Source: Candidatus Bathyarchaeota archaeon (GTDB lineage Archaea; Thermoproteota; Bathyarchaeia; 40CM-2-53-6). Taken from it: 64,000 nucleotides of DNA. This document shows, piece by piece, positions 51,136-60,351 of the stretch; within the stretch, counting starts at the first letter, position 1; each line of letters opens with the position of its first letter. The notes under the pieces were generated by a model. It did no database searches, was not told the origin of the DNA, and was given only the letters and a program-made list of their open reading frames with translations. The stretch is taken from positions 690 through 64,689 of the forward strand of contig VBBN01000034.1 in assembly GCA_005888735.1 (NCBI GenBank), written 5' to 3'. Both the position numbers and the translations under genes were made by a program.

Positions 51136-53114
51136 ATGAAAAATTCGATTGATTCTACCAAACTGACAAGAACACTACTACTGGCAATCCTAGCAATCAA
51201 AGGCGCAGTCTTCGTAACCACCGCAACCCTACCGCACACCGCAGCCTGGGACAACGAAGGCGGAGGAGGAACGATCACTCCAGCACCCGCTACGTTCACC
51301 AACTACGAAGTAGCGGGAAACCCGTTCCACCATAATAATCCCGACTTCAGTGTCGGAACCACCTGCCCAAACACCTCGAGAACTTGCCAGAATACCGAGG
51401 GAGAGCCCGCGATCCGGGCTGATAGGTCCGGCAACTTCTACGGCTCGTCAGAAAACGTGTTTTGCGTCATAGGCGGACAGTGCGGCGGAACCTTCGCCTG
51501 GAAGTCAGCTGACGGTGGCGCCCACTTCACGACTCTCCCACTCCCCGACAGTGTATCCTCAGGAAAGCTGCCTCCAACTTGTACAGATGCATGCAACGGC
51601 ATAGGTCTCTCTCCTGCGGGCGGCGACACTGACATAGCCGTGGCCCCTCGGAAGAACAACAACGGATTCTACAACATCTACGTAGCAAGCCTCCAAAGCA
51701 CGCCCCCATTGGTCAACGTCTACGTTAGCACCAGCAGCAACGGTGGCGCCACTTGGTCCATCAACCCAGCAGGCGCAAGCATTCCGGTGGACGACCGAGA
51801 ATGGATCGCGGCAGACGGTGTCAGCAAAGTCTGCATATCTTATCACTCCACCCTGACCTCTAACGACATAGTGGTCGACTGTAGCAACAACGCGGGTTTC
51901 ACCTTTACACAACATGCCTCCGCCTTTGACCCAACTCACATAGCATTCCTGGCCGGTTTCAACAATGTAATTGGAAACATGGCCATCGACCCGAGCAACC
52001 ATGTAATCTACCAGGTTTTCAGTTCTATCGCCGACGCTGCCGAGCTGTCATCGTGCCTAGTCTCCTGCCACGTCCATACGGTCTGTATAGGAGTCTCCAC
52101 CGACGGGGGAAACACCTTCAAGGACTACACGGTGTACAACAATCCCAACGACCAAGTTGACTACGGACATCAGTTCATCAACGTGAGTGTTGACAGGGAA
52201 ACAACGTGTACGTTGTCTATAGTGACGACCACAACCTCTACTACAGTTTCTCCAAAACCTTCGGCCAAACCTGGTCTGGACCCTACCCCATCAATAAATC
52301 ACCGTCGAACACAGCAATCTTTCCCTGGAGCTCAGCGGGAGCCGCAGGCGGTCTCGACGTCATCTGGTACGGCACAGACTATTACAGCGCTGTCCACCCT
52401 GACAACTATCCCCCCGAAGCGGCGAGGAAGGTCTACTTCAGCCAGAACCTCCAAGCCGCCACACCCAATAGTCCATGGACCCAGGTCGCAGCCTCGGGAG
52501 TAATACACTACGGAGGCGTCTGCGAATCAGGGGTCACCTGTACCGGGAACCGGGATCCACTGGACGACTTTGGAGTAGCAGTCAGCCCGACCACAGGCCT
52601 TGCAGCGATAATCTACACCAACGACCAGTTCATCAACTCCACCGCTGAACCAGCTACAAGACGAGACTCAGGCAGCTACGTCTGCACAGCAGCCCTAACC
52701 AATAGCGTGGACTGCTCCCACACGGACATTGCAATCCAAACCGGAGGATCAACCCTTAACCAGAGAAAACACCACTTCGAAATCGACGAAGAAGACTTTG
52801 AAGAAACAGACCTTCACAGCGACGGTGGACACGCACCAGAATTTAGCATGCACGGAACCAACACCGGAAACAGCCCCATCACCTCGATAACAGCCCAGAT
52901 CTCAGGCCTACCCCTCACCGTCTCCTGGAACAAAGCCTTCCCACTACAACCCGGCCAAGATGCAACCGCCACTACCACAACCCTACCGCTCGGACTCTTG
53001 ATCACAGTCGGAGGAATCTACACCATAACAGTAACCGTGACAATGGCAGACGGAACAAAAGAAACCCAGACCACCAGCGCAATCTACACCCTAGGCGCGG
53101 GACTCGGACTCTAA
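51136..53114 (+). pseudogene. Exported BNR-repeat (sialidase-fold) protein, frame broken by one base
   Basis: The ATG at 51136 opens a signal peptide (LTRTLLLAILAIKGAVFVTTATL). The first frame carries WKSADGGAHF, STSSNGGATW and GVSTDGGNTFKDY, then goes off family at about 52199. The next frame resumes the propeller at GNNVYVVYSDDHNLYYSFSKTFGQTW and runs to 53114 with VIWYGTDYYSA, DDFGVAVSPTTGLAAIIYTND and a C-terminal beta domain. A missing G at the GGG of 52196-52198 would rejoin them (VSVDRGNNVYVVYSD). An in-frame TTG at 51088 is possible but lies within the hairpin leader. Either a recent mutation or an assembly error. Confidence 0.75.
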
Positions 53115-53141
53115 AAACAGCCCAGTGCAGCCCCTCTACCC

Positions 53142-53148
53142 TTTTTTT
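53142..53148 (+). terminator. U-tract terminator after the BNR gene
   Basis: Seven T follow CCCCTCTACCC, 28 bases after the stop at 53114. Confidence 0.55.
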
Positions 53149-53232
53149 CTCAGTTCACCTGCCCAGTGGCACGGACGTCCTCGTCCGCAGCTTATACCAT
53201 TGAAATGAGCCCGTGATCTCATAGTCCCCTAG

Positions 53233-54048
53233 TTGAGCTCCATCCTAGACATACTTCCACCCCCGTTCGACGAGCGAATCCCATACGGCACCGACCCACG
53301 CCAGTTTGCCGAGCTACGATATCCTAAGGGCGGTGGACCCTTCCCGCTCCTCTTCGTGGTGCATGGTGGTTTCTGGCAGTCCGTTTATGACCTAAAACAC
53401 ATCGGCGCTCTCTGCGCGGCTCTGACCAAGAAGGGAACGATCACGTGCAACCTCGAATATCGACGTCTCGGAGACCCTGGCGGAGGCTACCCGGGAACCT
53501 TCCAGGACATCGCGCACGCAACAGATCACATCCTAGAGACAACCCCGTCCGACCCGCGCTACGACCACGCCCACACCGCCATCCTAGGCCATTCGGCCGG
53601 CGGGCACCTCGCCCTCTGGACGGCCAGCCGACACCGCATCCCACAAACGAGCCCACTCCATAACCCATCCCCCAGAAAACCAGTCACCCGAGCCATATCC
53701 CTGGCCGGCGTCACCGACCTACGCGCCGCCTGGAAACAAAATCTCGGACACGGCATCGTCACACGACTCATAGGCGGAACACCAGACCAACACCCTGATC
53801 GCTACAACACCGCCAGCCCAATTGAGCTCCTCCCTACCGGAACAAGAACAGCCCTAGTCCACGGAACAGACGACGAAATCGTCCCGGTTTCCCAGTCCGA
53901 AACGTACGTCGAAAGAGCCAGACAACTCGGCGACCAATCCACCCTCGTCAAACTCGACCAAGTCGGCCACTTCGAACTCATCGACCCAGAATCCGAAGCA
54001 TGGCCAGTCGTAGCAAACGCCGTTCTACCCCTGCTCGGCCTAAGATAG
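53233..54048 (+). CDS. Alpha/beta hydrolase of the BD-FAE/arylformamidase type
   Basis: The 271-residue protein has the small-lid hydrolase plan: oxyanion motif VVHGGFW, nucleophile elbow LGHSAGGHLAL (Ser), acid region VHGTDDEIVP (Asp) and catalytic His in VGHFELID. HGGFW with GHSAGG is typical of formamidases and feruloyl-esterase-like enzymes. The substrate is unknown. The start is TTG at 53233 (SSILDILPPP). The coding strand is A/C rich, like its neighbours. Confidence 0.85.
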   Translation: MSSILDILPPPFDERIPYGTDPRQFAELRYPKGGGPFPLLFVVHGGFWQSVYDLKHIGALCAALTKKGTITCNLEYRRLGDPGGGYPGTFQDIAHATDHILETTPSDPRYDHAHTAILGHSAGGHLALWTASRHRIPQTSPLHNPSPRKPVTRAISLAGVTDLRAAWKQNLGHGIVTRLIGGTPDQHPDRYNTASPIELLPTGTRTALVHGTDDEIVPVSQSETYVERARQLGDQSTLVKLDQVGHFELIDPESEAWPVVANAVLPLLGLR

Positions 54049-54128
54049 ACGCGTAAGCGGCCTCACAAAAGCAATCTTAGGATTTGAAATCCCAGCTTGT
54101 CGCCAACTGGAAAAGAGAACGGTAGGCA

Positions 54129-54974
54129 GTGAAAACCAGATATTTATTCCCGGTCTGGCCTGGGGCGCCCTACCTCAGCGCGTACTCTCTCCTAGAGGCG
54201 AGGATTGGCTCCCTCCGCCTCCTAGTCTCCTCCTCTAGCGGCTATGGTCTCCACCTCTTAGCGATCATCATAGTAGTCTTTGGCTATCTCGGCTCCCTCA
54301 TCCTAATCGCCAGCTCACCATTCTACCAGCAAGCCGCTCCTTGGCGGTACCCAGGCTTTACCACGGCGTTCCTCCTAGTCTTCCTCATCGGCTTCTTCGC
54401 CCTCCTCTTCTGGGAAGAACACTCCGTTCCCAACTGGACCATGCGCCTCACCTCACGCAATCCCCGCCGACACAAACAGGTCCGGCCAATAGCAATCCGT
54501 CCTGGGCTCATCTTCCAAGAACTCTATGCGCTCATCGACGAACAGGAGGTATTGCTGAGGATAGAGGGTTCTCACAAGCATGTTCTGAACGCGCTCACCC
54601 TCGCGCGAATATCCATCCCAGAGAGAGCCTCGAGAAGAGGCACAATCTCTATTCCCATTGGCCGACCTGCGAAGACCTTGTTCGGTCCTCTGGTCAGAGG
54701 ATTATCCGAGACATCCGTCAACACAGGTGGCATCGCAATCCTTCTCTTCATCGGTGGTCTCTTCTCCCTCTACGTCTGGTACTTCATACAAGATCCGCTA
54801 AACTGGATCTGGAGATTCGCCCTAGTCCTCTTCGGCTGGCTCGTAGTCATGATCGTCCAACTCATCGTGAGAAGTAGACGGTTCTATTGCTACAAGTGCG
54901 ACGGGTACGAAGTCTTCCTCCGCAAACATGGCGAGTGGAAGTGTCACAAGTGCGGAGAAGCCACAGCACTCTGA
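54129..54974 (+). CDS. Membrane protein with a C-terminal zinc ribbon
   Basis: The 281-residue protein has two membrane helices near the N-terminus, a cytoplasmic segment of about 100 residues, two more helices near residues 200-245, and a C-terminal zinc ribbon with CYKC and CHKC (the last 30 residues). Predicted ends are cytoplasmic. I do not recognise a family. It is separated from the hydrolase by about 80 bases. Start is GTG at 54129; no better start is closer. Confidence 0.65.
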   Translation: MKTRYLFPVWPGAPYLSAYSLLEARIGSLRLLVSSSSGYGLHLLAIIIVVFGYLGSLILIASSPFYQQAAPWRYPGFTTAFLLVFLIGFFALLFWEEHSVPNWTMRLTSRNPRRHKQVRPIAIRPGLIFQELYALIDEQEVLLRIEGSHKHVLNALTLARISIPERASRRGTISIPIGRPAKTLFGPLVRGLSETSVNTGGIAILLFIGGLFSLYVWYFIQDPLNWIWRFALVLFGWLVVMIVQLIVRSRRFYCYKCDGYEVFLRKHGEWKCHKCGEATAL

Positions 54975-55060
54975 CCGGTCCTCTGGTCCTACTCATGGCC
55001 CGACTCCGAGCATCTCACACACCCTTATTTGAGAAGAAATCTTCCTCAAGCTGACGATCA

Positions 55061-56527
55061 TTGTCAGGTCCCGGCGGGCTCAAGAGCTGGATCAAAGGCC
55101 CGTCTCGGCCCCGTGAGAAAACGAAGAAGGGCCCCTTGCAGCTGGACCGGCGAAGAATAGCAGTCCTCCCCTTCTCAAACATGAGCCCCGACCCAAACGA
55201 CGAATATTTCGCAGATGGAATAACAGAAGAGCTGATCGCGACAATCTCAAGGATTCGCGAGGTCAGCGTGGTCTCCCGGACGTCAATGATGCAGTACCGA
55301 AAGAACCCGAAGCCCATCCGGGACGTAGCTGAGGAGCTCCAAGCCGGCACTATTCTGGAAGGAAGCGTCAGGAAGGCCGGTAACAAGGTCCGAGTCACAG
55401 TTCAGCTAGTCGATGGAGCGCAAGACAAGCATGAATGGTCCGAAAGCTATGACAGAGGGCTAGAGGACATTTTCGCGATCCAGAGCGACATTTCCCAAAA
55501 CGTGGCCGAAGTTCTCAAGGTTCAACTCCTCGCCCAGGAAAAACAGAGGATCCAGAACATTCCAACCCGTAGCGTCGACGCCTATACAGTCTTCCTGAAG
55601 GGCCGTGGCCACCTGAGTGAAAGGACGCAGCAGGGCTTTCAGAAGGCGACTCACTATTTCGAAGAGGCTATCAAGCGAGACCCCAAGTACGCAGCAGCCT
55701 ACTCGGGGCTGTCGGACTGCTACCATCTTCTGGAAAACTGGGGATTCGTACGACCCCAAGTCGCATGGCCCAAAGCTATGGAATACGCGGCAAAAGCTGT
55801 TGAAATGGACGACACCTCAGCGGAAGCCCACACTTCCTTGGCCATAAGCCTAGCATACTTCAAGCGGGACTGGAAGGGCTCCGAGAAGGAGTACAAGCGC
55901 GCTCTCGACCTCAACCCTAGCTACGCAACCGCACATCTCTGGTATTCTGTGCATCTGCTGCGGATTCAGAAGAGGTGGGATGAGGCGATTAGAGAGGTAA
56001 AAGAAGCGGAAAAGCTAGATCCGTTCTTCCCAATAATAGCCACGTTCGTGGGACTTGTCCTATTTCACGCAGGCCGGCGACAAGAAGGAATAGACCAGCT
56101 CAGACGTGTCGTGAAGAAGTACCCGGAGTTCGCCTACGCTCACGCCGAACTTGGCTCGGCTCTCATCTCAACGTCCTCTGTCGAGGAGGGAACCGCAGAG
56201 ATTGAGAAGGCGCTGGATCTTTCACCCGAGTCTACCTGGGCTAGAACTGAACTAGCCTATGCGTGCATGGCAGGAAACAGGAAGCGGGATGCCGAAGGCG
56301 TACTACGAGATCTCAAGGAGGTCTCGAATGAAAGATACGTTCCAAGCACAGCCATAGCTGGAGTATATGCAATCCTCGGCGAGAAAGACATGGCGTTTGA
56401 ATGGCTGGATAGGGCTGTTGAAGACCGCACTAGTACGCTCGCCGAGAACCTGAACGAGCCCTTGTTTGACGGTCTCAGAACAGACTCACGTTTCCCGAGG
56501 ATTCTCGAAAGAATAGGCTTGTCGTGA
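55061..56527 (+). CDS. TolB-like amino-terminal domain fused to TPR repeats
   Basis: The 488-residue protein has an N-terminal TolB/FlgO-like domain (RIAVLPFSNMSPDPNDEYFADGITEELIATISRIREVSVVSRTSMMQY to LEGSVRKAGNKVRVTVQLVDG), the type found behind adenylate cyclase or CadC-like domains, and from about residue 170 at least six TPR repeats (for example ATHYFEEAIKRDPKYAAAYSGLSDCY, KEYKRALDLNPSYATAHLWYSV). It lacks any cyclase or DNA-binding domain and any membrane helix. It probably acts as a scaffold in the cytosol. The start is TTG at 55061. Confidence 0.82.
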   Translation: MSGPGGLKSWIKGPSRPREKTKKGPLQLDRRRIAVLPFSNMSPDPNDEYFADGITEELIATISRIREVSVVSRTSMMQYRKNPKPIRDVAEELQAGTILEGSVRKAGNKVRVTVQLVDGAQDKHEWSESYDRGLEDIFAIQSDISQNVAEVLKVQLLAQEKQRIQNIPTRSVDAYTVFLKGRGHLSERTQQGFQKATHYFEEAIKRDPKYAAAYSGLSDCYHLLENWGFVRPQVAWPKAMEYAAKAVEMDDTSAEAHTSLAISLAYFKRDWKGSEKEYKRALDLNPSYATAHLWYSVHLLRIQKRWDEAIREVKEAEKLDPFFPIIATFVGLVLFHAGRRQEGIDQLRRVVKKYPEFAYAHAELGSALISTSSVEEGTAEIEKALDLSPESTWARTELAYACMAGNRKRDAEGVLRDLKEVSNERYVPSTAIAGVYAILGEKDMAFEWLDRAVEDRTSTLAENLNEPLFDGLRTDSRFPRILERIGLS

Positions 56528-56530
56528 CGC

Positions 56531-56824
56531 CTATTCCTTCATCGGGGCCCAGAGAATCGTAATTAGCTTCTCCTCCGACCCCTTGTGATCTGCCGGGGTA
56601 CAAGCGTAAACATCTCCCGGTGGACCCGAGAACTTTCCAGGCCCCATAGCTTGCAGCTCTTTTCCAAACTTGGTCCAGGCATCGGCGAGTCCTCGGTAAG
56701 GTCCTTGAAAGACATACCATGCAACCTTCCCGTTAACATGCATCGAGGAAGGAAGTGTACCTGTCTGAATCTTCCCGTTGGCAAACCGGTCGTATTCTCT
56801 ATGAACTTGTTCGCAACGAGCCAA
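56531..56824 (-). CDS. GyrI-like effector-binding domain protein
   Basis: This 97-residue protein matches the second half of the GyrI/AraC effector-binding domain: HVNGKVAWYVFQGPYRGLADAWTKFGKELQAM and GPPGDVYACTPADHKGSEEKLITILWAP. The usual domain is about 150 residues, so the N-terminal part is missing; the frame is open about 60 bases further upstream without a start. It may be truncated. Convergent with the TPR gene (three bases between stops). Confidence 0.72.
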   Translation of the reverse strand: MARCEQVHREYDRFANGKIQTGTLPSSMHVNGKVAWYVFQGPYRGLADAWTKFGKELQAMGPGKFSGPPGDVYACTPADHKGSEEKLITILWAPMKE

Positions 56825-56908
56825 AACACTCTCCCCGTGAAAGAGGGCCGACTTGTTTTGGCTAAAAAGGGTTCTGACTAGGGGCTAGGGCCGCGATTAA
56901 ATAATCAA

Positions 56909-57739
56909 ATGCCGGTTTCGGAGGGGATAACATTGGAACAAGGCTTTGTGAACGTTAAGGGCGGCAAGCTCTACTACGAGGTAGAAGGGAACGGAGCGCC
57001 TCTCGTTCTGATTCACGCCGGCTTTCTCGACAGTAGGATGTGGGACGAACAGTTCCGAATCTTCGCGAAACATAACAAGGTGATTCGTTACGATGTTAGA
57101 GGGTTCGGAAGATCTAGCAGGCCTAAAGAGGAATACTCGGACGCCGAAGACCTGTTTTCGCTGCTCAACCATCTCAAGATTCCAAAAGCCACCATCCTAG
57201 GCATCTCGAACGGTGGCAGAATAGCCTTCGACTTCACCTCAACACACCCGGACATGGTCACCAGTCTGCTTCTGGTCGCCCCTGGGATACGTGGCTACGA
57301 GGGTTCACCGGAGGAAGACAAGGCCTGGGATGAAACAGGAAAACTGATGGACGCACAAGACCTCGCGATCAAGGAGAACAGGATAGACGACGCTGTGAGA
57401 ATGGACCTCGAAATCTGGGCCCCTGCGCAAGACGAGAAAAACAGAACGCGCCTCCTCCAAATAGCGACCGAGAATTCACACATTCACAAAGACCCGCCCA
57501 ACAGGCTACAAAAATCTCCTCAACCCCCGGCCTTCAAGAGCCTCGGCACGATCCGAATGCCAGTCGCCCTATTGGTGGGAGACAGAGACGTCAGGGGAAT
57601 GCAGATGATGACCAAGAAGCTGCATTCACTATTGCCCGGGTCGAAATTTACAGTAGTGGAAGGCGCAGACCACATCGCCAACACGTCAAAACCAGACGAG
57701 TTCAATAGAGCAGTCTTGGACTTTCTATCATCCACCTAG
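56909..57739 (+). CDS. Alpha/beta hydrolase (enol-lactonase-like)
   Basis: The 276-residue protein has VNVKGGKLYYEVEGNGAPLVLIHAGFLDSRMWDEQF (oxyanion HAGF), GFGRSSRP, nucleophile LGISNGGRIAF (Ser), GDRDVRGM (Asp) and GADHIANTSKP (His), the motifs of the 3-oxoadipate enol-lactonase group. The actual substrate is not known. The ATG at 56909 is followed by a second in-frame start region; I keep the first. Its stop overlaps the permease gene's stop on the other strand by four bases. Confidence 0.87.
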   Translation: MPVSEGITLEQGFVNVKGGKLYYEVEGNGAPLVLIHAGFLDSRMWDEQFRIFAKHNKVIRYDVRGFGRSSRPKEEYSDAEDLFSLLNHLKIPKATILGISNGGRIAFDFTSTHPDMVTSLLLVAPGIRGYEGSPEEDKAWDETGKLMDAQDLAIKENRIDDAVRMDLEIWAPAQDEKNRTRLLQIATENSHIHKDPPNRLQKSPQPPAFKSLGTIRMPVALLVGDRDVRGMQMMTKKLHSLLPGSKFTVVEGADHIANTSKPDEFNRAVLDFLSST

Positions 57740-58488
57740 AGCCTAGCGTACCAGAGGTAGCTGGCCATTCCCAAGGCCGCAAACACAAGCGATGGGATCA
57801 CCAGGACGGATATTGGGCCAATCAGGCCTTGAGCATGCGGCAATGACCGGAATGCTTCCACCGCCCAAGTCATAGGGTTGGACACGACTATTGGAACCAG
57901 AAAGCTCGGGAAAACGTCTGTTCGGTAGAAAAGAGTGCTGAGAAAAGAGAGATAGAGCTGGATAGCACTCCTCACGGTCACGAACACCTCAATACTCGAC
58001 GCAAAAGCCGAGAGCGAGATTGACAACCCGACAATCCCGAGAGAAAACAGACCAACTATCAAAAACGCGGCAAAGACACGCGGGTCGAGAAGTATCCCGT
58101 AGAGATACGAAATCACTAACGTGCCGGGAAAAGTAGCGATAACACTTCTCGCCACGCCTCCAGCTATCCGTGAAAGAGCTAGAACACGTCGGGGGGCGGG
58201 GAGGGTGAGCAAGTATGACGCAAGGTCCTTGATGTACTTCTCACGCCACACGTCGCGGCCAGACTGAAACGCGGCGACCATCGCTGTCACGAAATTCGAG
58301 CCTGGAGCGATGTAGAGAAAGTAGTTCTCATGCAAGACGCTTTGCGGTATCAGCCTTCCGAACGTAGCCGCTGTGACAAAGAGGTCGATGCCGAAGTTCG
58401 CGAACATTATCCCGATCAAGAAAGTGTCTGAGAAAAGTATCCGTATGTCTCTCTCCACAATCAGCGGGACCAGTCTGAGATTGCTCAT
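57736..58488 (-). CDS. ABC-2 transporter permease (second of pair)
   Basis: The 250-residue protein has six membrane helices in the NodJ/DrrB order, with the coupling stretch REKYIKDLASYLLTLPAPRRVLALSRIAGG between helices 2 and 3. It is paired with the related permease at 58485 (four-base overlap), so the exporter is a permease heterodimer with one ATPase. The substrate is unknown. Confidence 0.87.
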   Translation of the reverse strand: MSNLRLVPLIVERDIRILFSDTFLIGIMFANFGIDLFVTAATFGRLIPQSVLHENYFLYIAPGSNFVTAMVAAFQSGRDVWREKYIKDLASYLLTLPAPRRVLALSRIAGGVARSVIATFPGTLVISYLYGILLDPRVFAAFLIVGLFSLGIVGLSISLSAFASSIEVFVTVRSAIQLYLSFLSTLFYRTDVFPSFLVPIVVSNPMTWAVEAFRSLPHAQGLIGPISVLVIPSLVFAALGMASYLWYARL

Positions 58489-59303
58489 GCGTACACTCCG
58501 CCCTCGAGCTTCCGGAAGTAGAAGGCCGAGCCGAGCCCCAGGAATATCACCACAAACGCGACAAGCCCCAAAAGGCTCGGGAAATTCAATGTTACATCCG
58601 TCAAAGCCGACCTTGTACTGTCAGCCGCAAAACTAACCGGTGAGAAAGGGGCCACAGCCGCCACGTAACTCGGCATGAAAGCTATAGGATACAGAGCCGT
58701 ACTCGCTCTCGACACAGCAAGCTCCAGCAACGCTAGCACAACGTCGAAACGGTTTGCGCTTCTGACGCTCACGGCCACTGTGATCGACAGTCCTGTCACT
58801 CCAAATGCGAGGAGAAACAGGTCGAGGACTGCAGCCGCCAATGAGGCAGGGTTGTTGAAATGCTCCAGAACTGCTACGATAACAAACATCGGGATGATGT
58901 AGATCATGGCCCGTATTGCACCTCCCAGCGCCCGGCCGATTATGAACTGGCGTCTCGAGACTGGAAGAGTCAACAGGTAGTCAAGGACCCCCTCCTCGGC
59001 TTCTTCAAAGATGTCGTAGCCTATGATGAACGATATCGACGCTATCGTGCCGACGACACTGCCGACAGCGTAGTACTCGAAGAAGTAAGAGCTCGGACGG
59101 CCTGGAATGACCACGAGCTCGCTGATCAGGAAGGCGAATACGAAGAGCTGGATGATGAATGCGAGACTGCGTGATATGATTATCCAAGGGGTCCGGAACA
59201 GGACCGAAATATCACGTAGTGCTATCTGGAGAATCGGCGACGCTGGCCCAGACGCTTGTGTCGGGCTATTCGAGGCGTTGCCCGGTGTAGGTGAGGAAGA
59301 CAT
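58485..59303 (-). CDS. ABC-2 transporter permease (first of pair)
   Basis: The 272-residue protein has six membrane helices with the coupling helix EAEEGVLDYLLTLPVSRRQFIIGRALGG. It resembles the downstream permease, with which it overlaps by four bases. The start lies inside the end of the ATPase gene (38-base overlap), so translation is coupled. N-terminal residues PTPGNASNSPTQASG are a polar tail before the first helix. Confidence 0.87.
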   Translation of the reverse strand: MSSSPTPGNASNSPTQASGPASPILQIALRDISVLFRTPWIIISRSLAFIIQLFVFAFLISELVVIPGRPSSYFFEYYAVGSVVGTIASISFIIGYDIFEEAEEGVLDYLLTLPVSRRQFIIGRALGGAIRAMIYIIPMFVIVAVLEHFNNPASLAAAVLDLFLLAFGVTGLSITVAVSVRSANRFDVVLALLELAVSRASTALYPIAFMPSYVAAVAPFSPVSFAADSTRSALTDVTLNFPSLLGLVAFVVIFLGLGSAFYFRKLEGGVYA

Positions 59304-60195
59304 CCTCCAGTGTAACCTCCTTCAAATGCACACTGCCGATCTTGAAACCCTGCTCCGTCAACGTTTCAACAATCTTCGGCAGCAGCAGGCGTCCAGAATT
59401 CAGGTAAACCACAACTTTGTTGTCGTCCACATGCACGTTGTGGACCTCGCTGAACTGGGTCAGTATGTCAGCGGTTAGCCCATGGCTCGACTCGACGGCA
59501 ACCTCCAAAACCTCTCCCCCCTTCTGAGTACTCTTCAACTGTTCCGGAGTTCCTGCAGCAACTAGCTTTCCCAAGTTCACGATCGCTACTCTATCGGAGA
59601 GTCTTTCGGCCTCGTCCATCATGTTCGTGGCAACGATGATTGTCGAGCCTCCGTCACGGAGTTTACGTATCATATCCCAAACCAGTAGCCGGCTCGGCAC
59701 GTCAAGGAAGGCGGTTGGTTCATCGAACACCGCAATCTTCGGACGTTGACAGAGAACCTTCGCGTCTTCCACCTTTTTCCTCATCCCTCCACTCATCAAC
59801 CAGGTTCGTTTGTTCCGTGCCTCCCAGAGGTCGAGGCTTCGAAGCACCTCTTCCACCCGTTTCTCACGCTGCTCTTTCGTCAGGCCGGTTGTCATTTTCA
59901 GATGCCAGTTCAGTACGTCAAAAGCTCCAAGTATTCCGTCAACTCGGGGGTCCTGAAACGCAATTCCGATCTCTTTTCGGACCTCATTGGGCTGCTTGAC
60001 AACATCCAGACCGTCGACGGTAATCGTTCCACCTGTCGGGCGGTATACCGTTCCCATCATCAACATCAAGGTCGTTTTCCCCGCACCATTCGGACCAAGG
60101 AGGCCGAGAATCTCCTTGTCCTCAATTGTAAGAGAAAAGTCCTTGACAGCATCGACGTTTCCGAACTTCTTGCGCGCCCTGTCGAATATGATCAA
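59266..60195 (-). CDS. ABC-2 transporter ATP-binding protein
   Basis: The 309-residue ATPase shows Walker A GPNGAGKTT, Q-loop IAFQDPRVDGILGAFD, signature LMSGGMRKKVED, Walker B IAVFDEPTAFLDV and switch TNMMDEAE, plus the usual C-terminal domain ending VTLEDVFLTYTGQRLE. The signature carries MSGGM rather than LSGGQ, as in other ABC-2 ATPases. It is the first gene of a three-gene exporter unit. The start is ATG. Confidence 0.92.
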   Translation of the reverse strand: MIIFDRARKKFGNVDAVKDFSLTIEDKEILGLLGPNGAGKTTLMLMMGTVYRPTGGTITVDGLDVVKQPNEVRKEIGIAFQDPRVDGILGAFDVLNWHLKMTTGLTKEQREKRVEEVLRSLDLWEARNKRTWLMSGGMRKKVEDAKVLCQRPKIAVFDEPTAFLDVPSRLLVWDMIRKLRDGGSTIIVATNMMDEAERLSDRVAIVNLGKLVAAGTPEQLKSTQKGGEVLEVAVESSHGLTADILTQFSEVHNVHVDDNKVVVYLNSGRLLLPKIVETLTEQGFKIGSVHLKEVTLEDVFLTYTGQRLE

Positions 60196-60351
60196 GCCAG
60201 GATTAGACCTTCTGGTTGGAGGTGAGGCTATGTGTCGTTCTCAGTATCACCGGAGCCGGCTCGGCGAATCGTTGAACCCGCTGATGGACGGATAAAAACC
60301 CGCTCTCCCTAGACGCTATTCTTTTTCAATAGTACACTTGGCCGTTGAACC

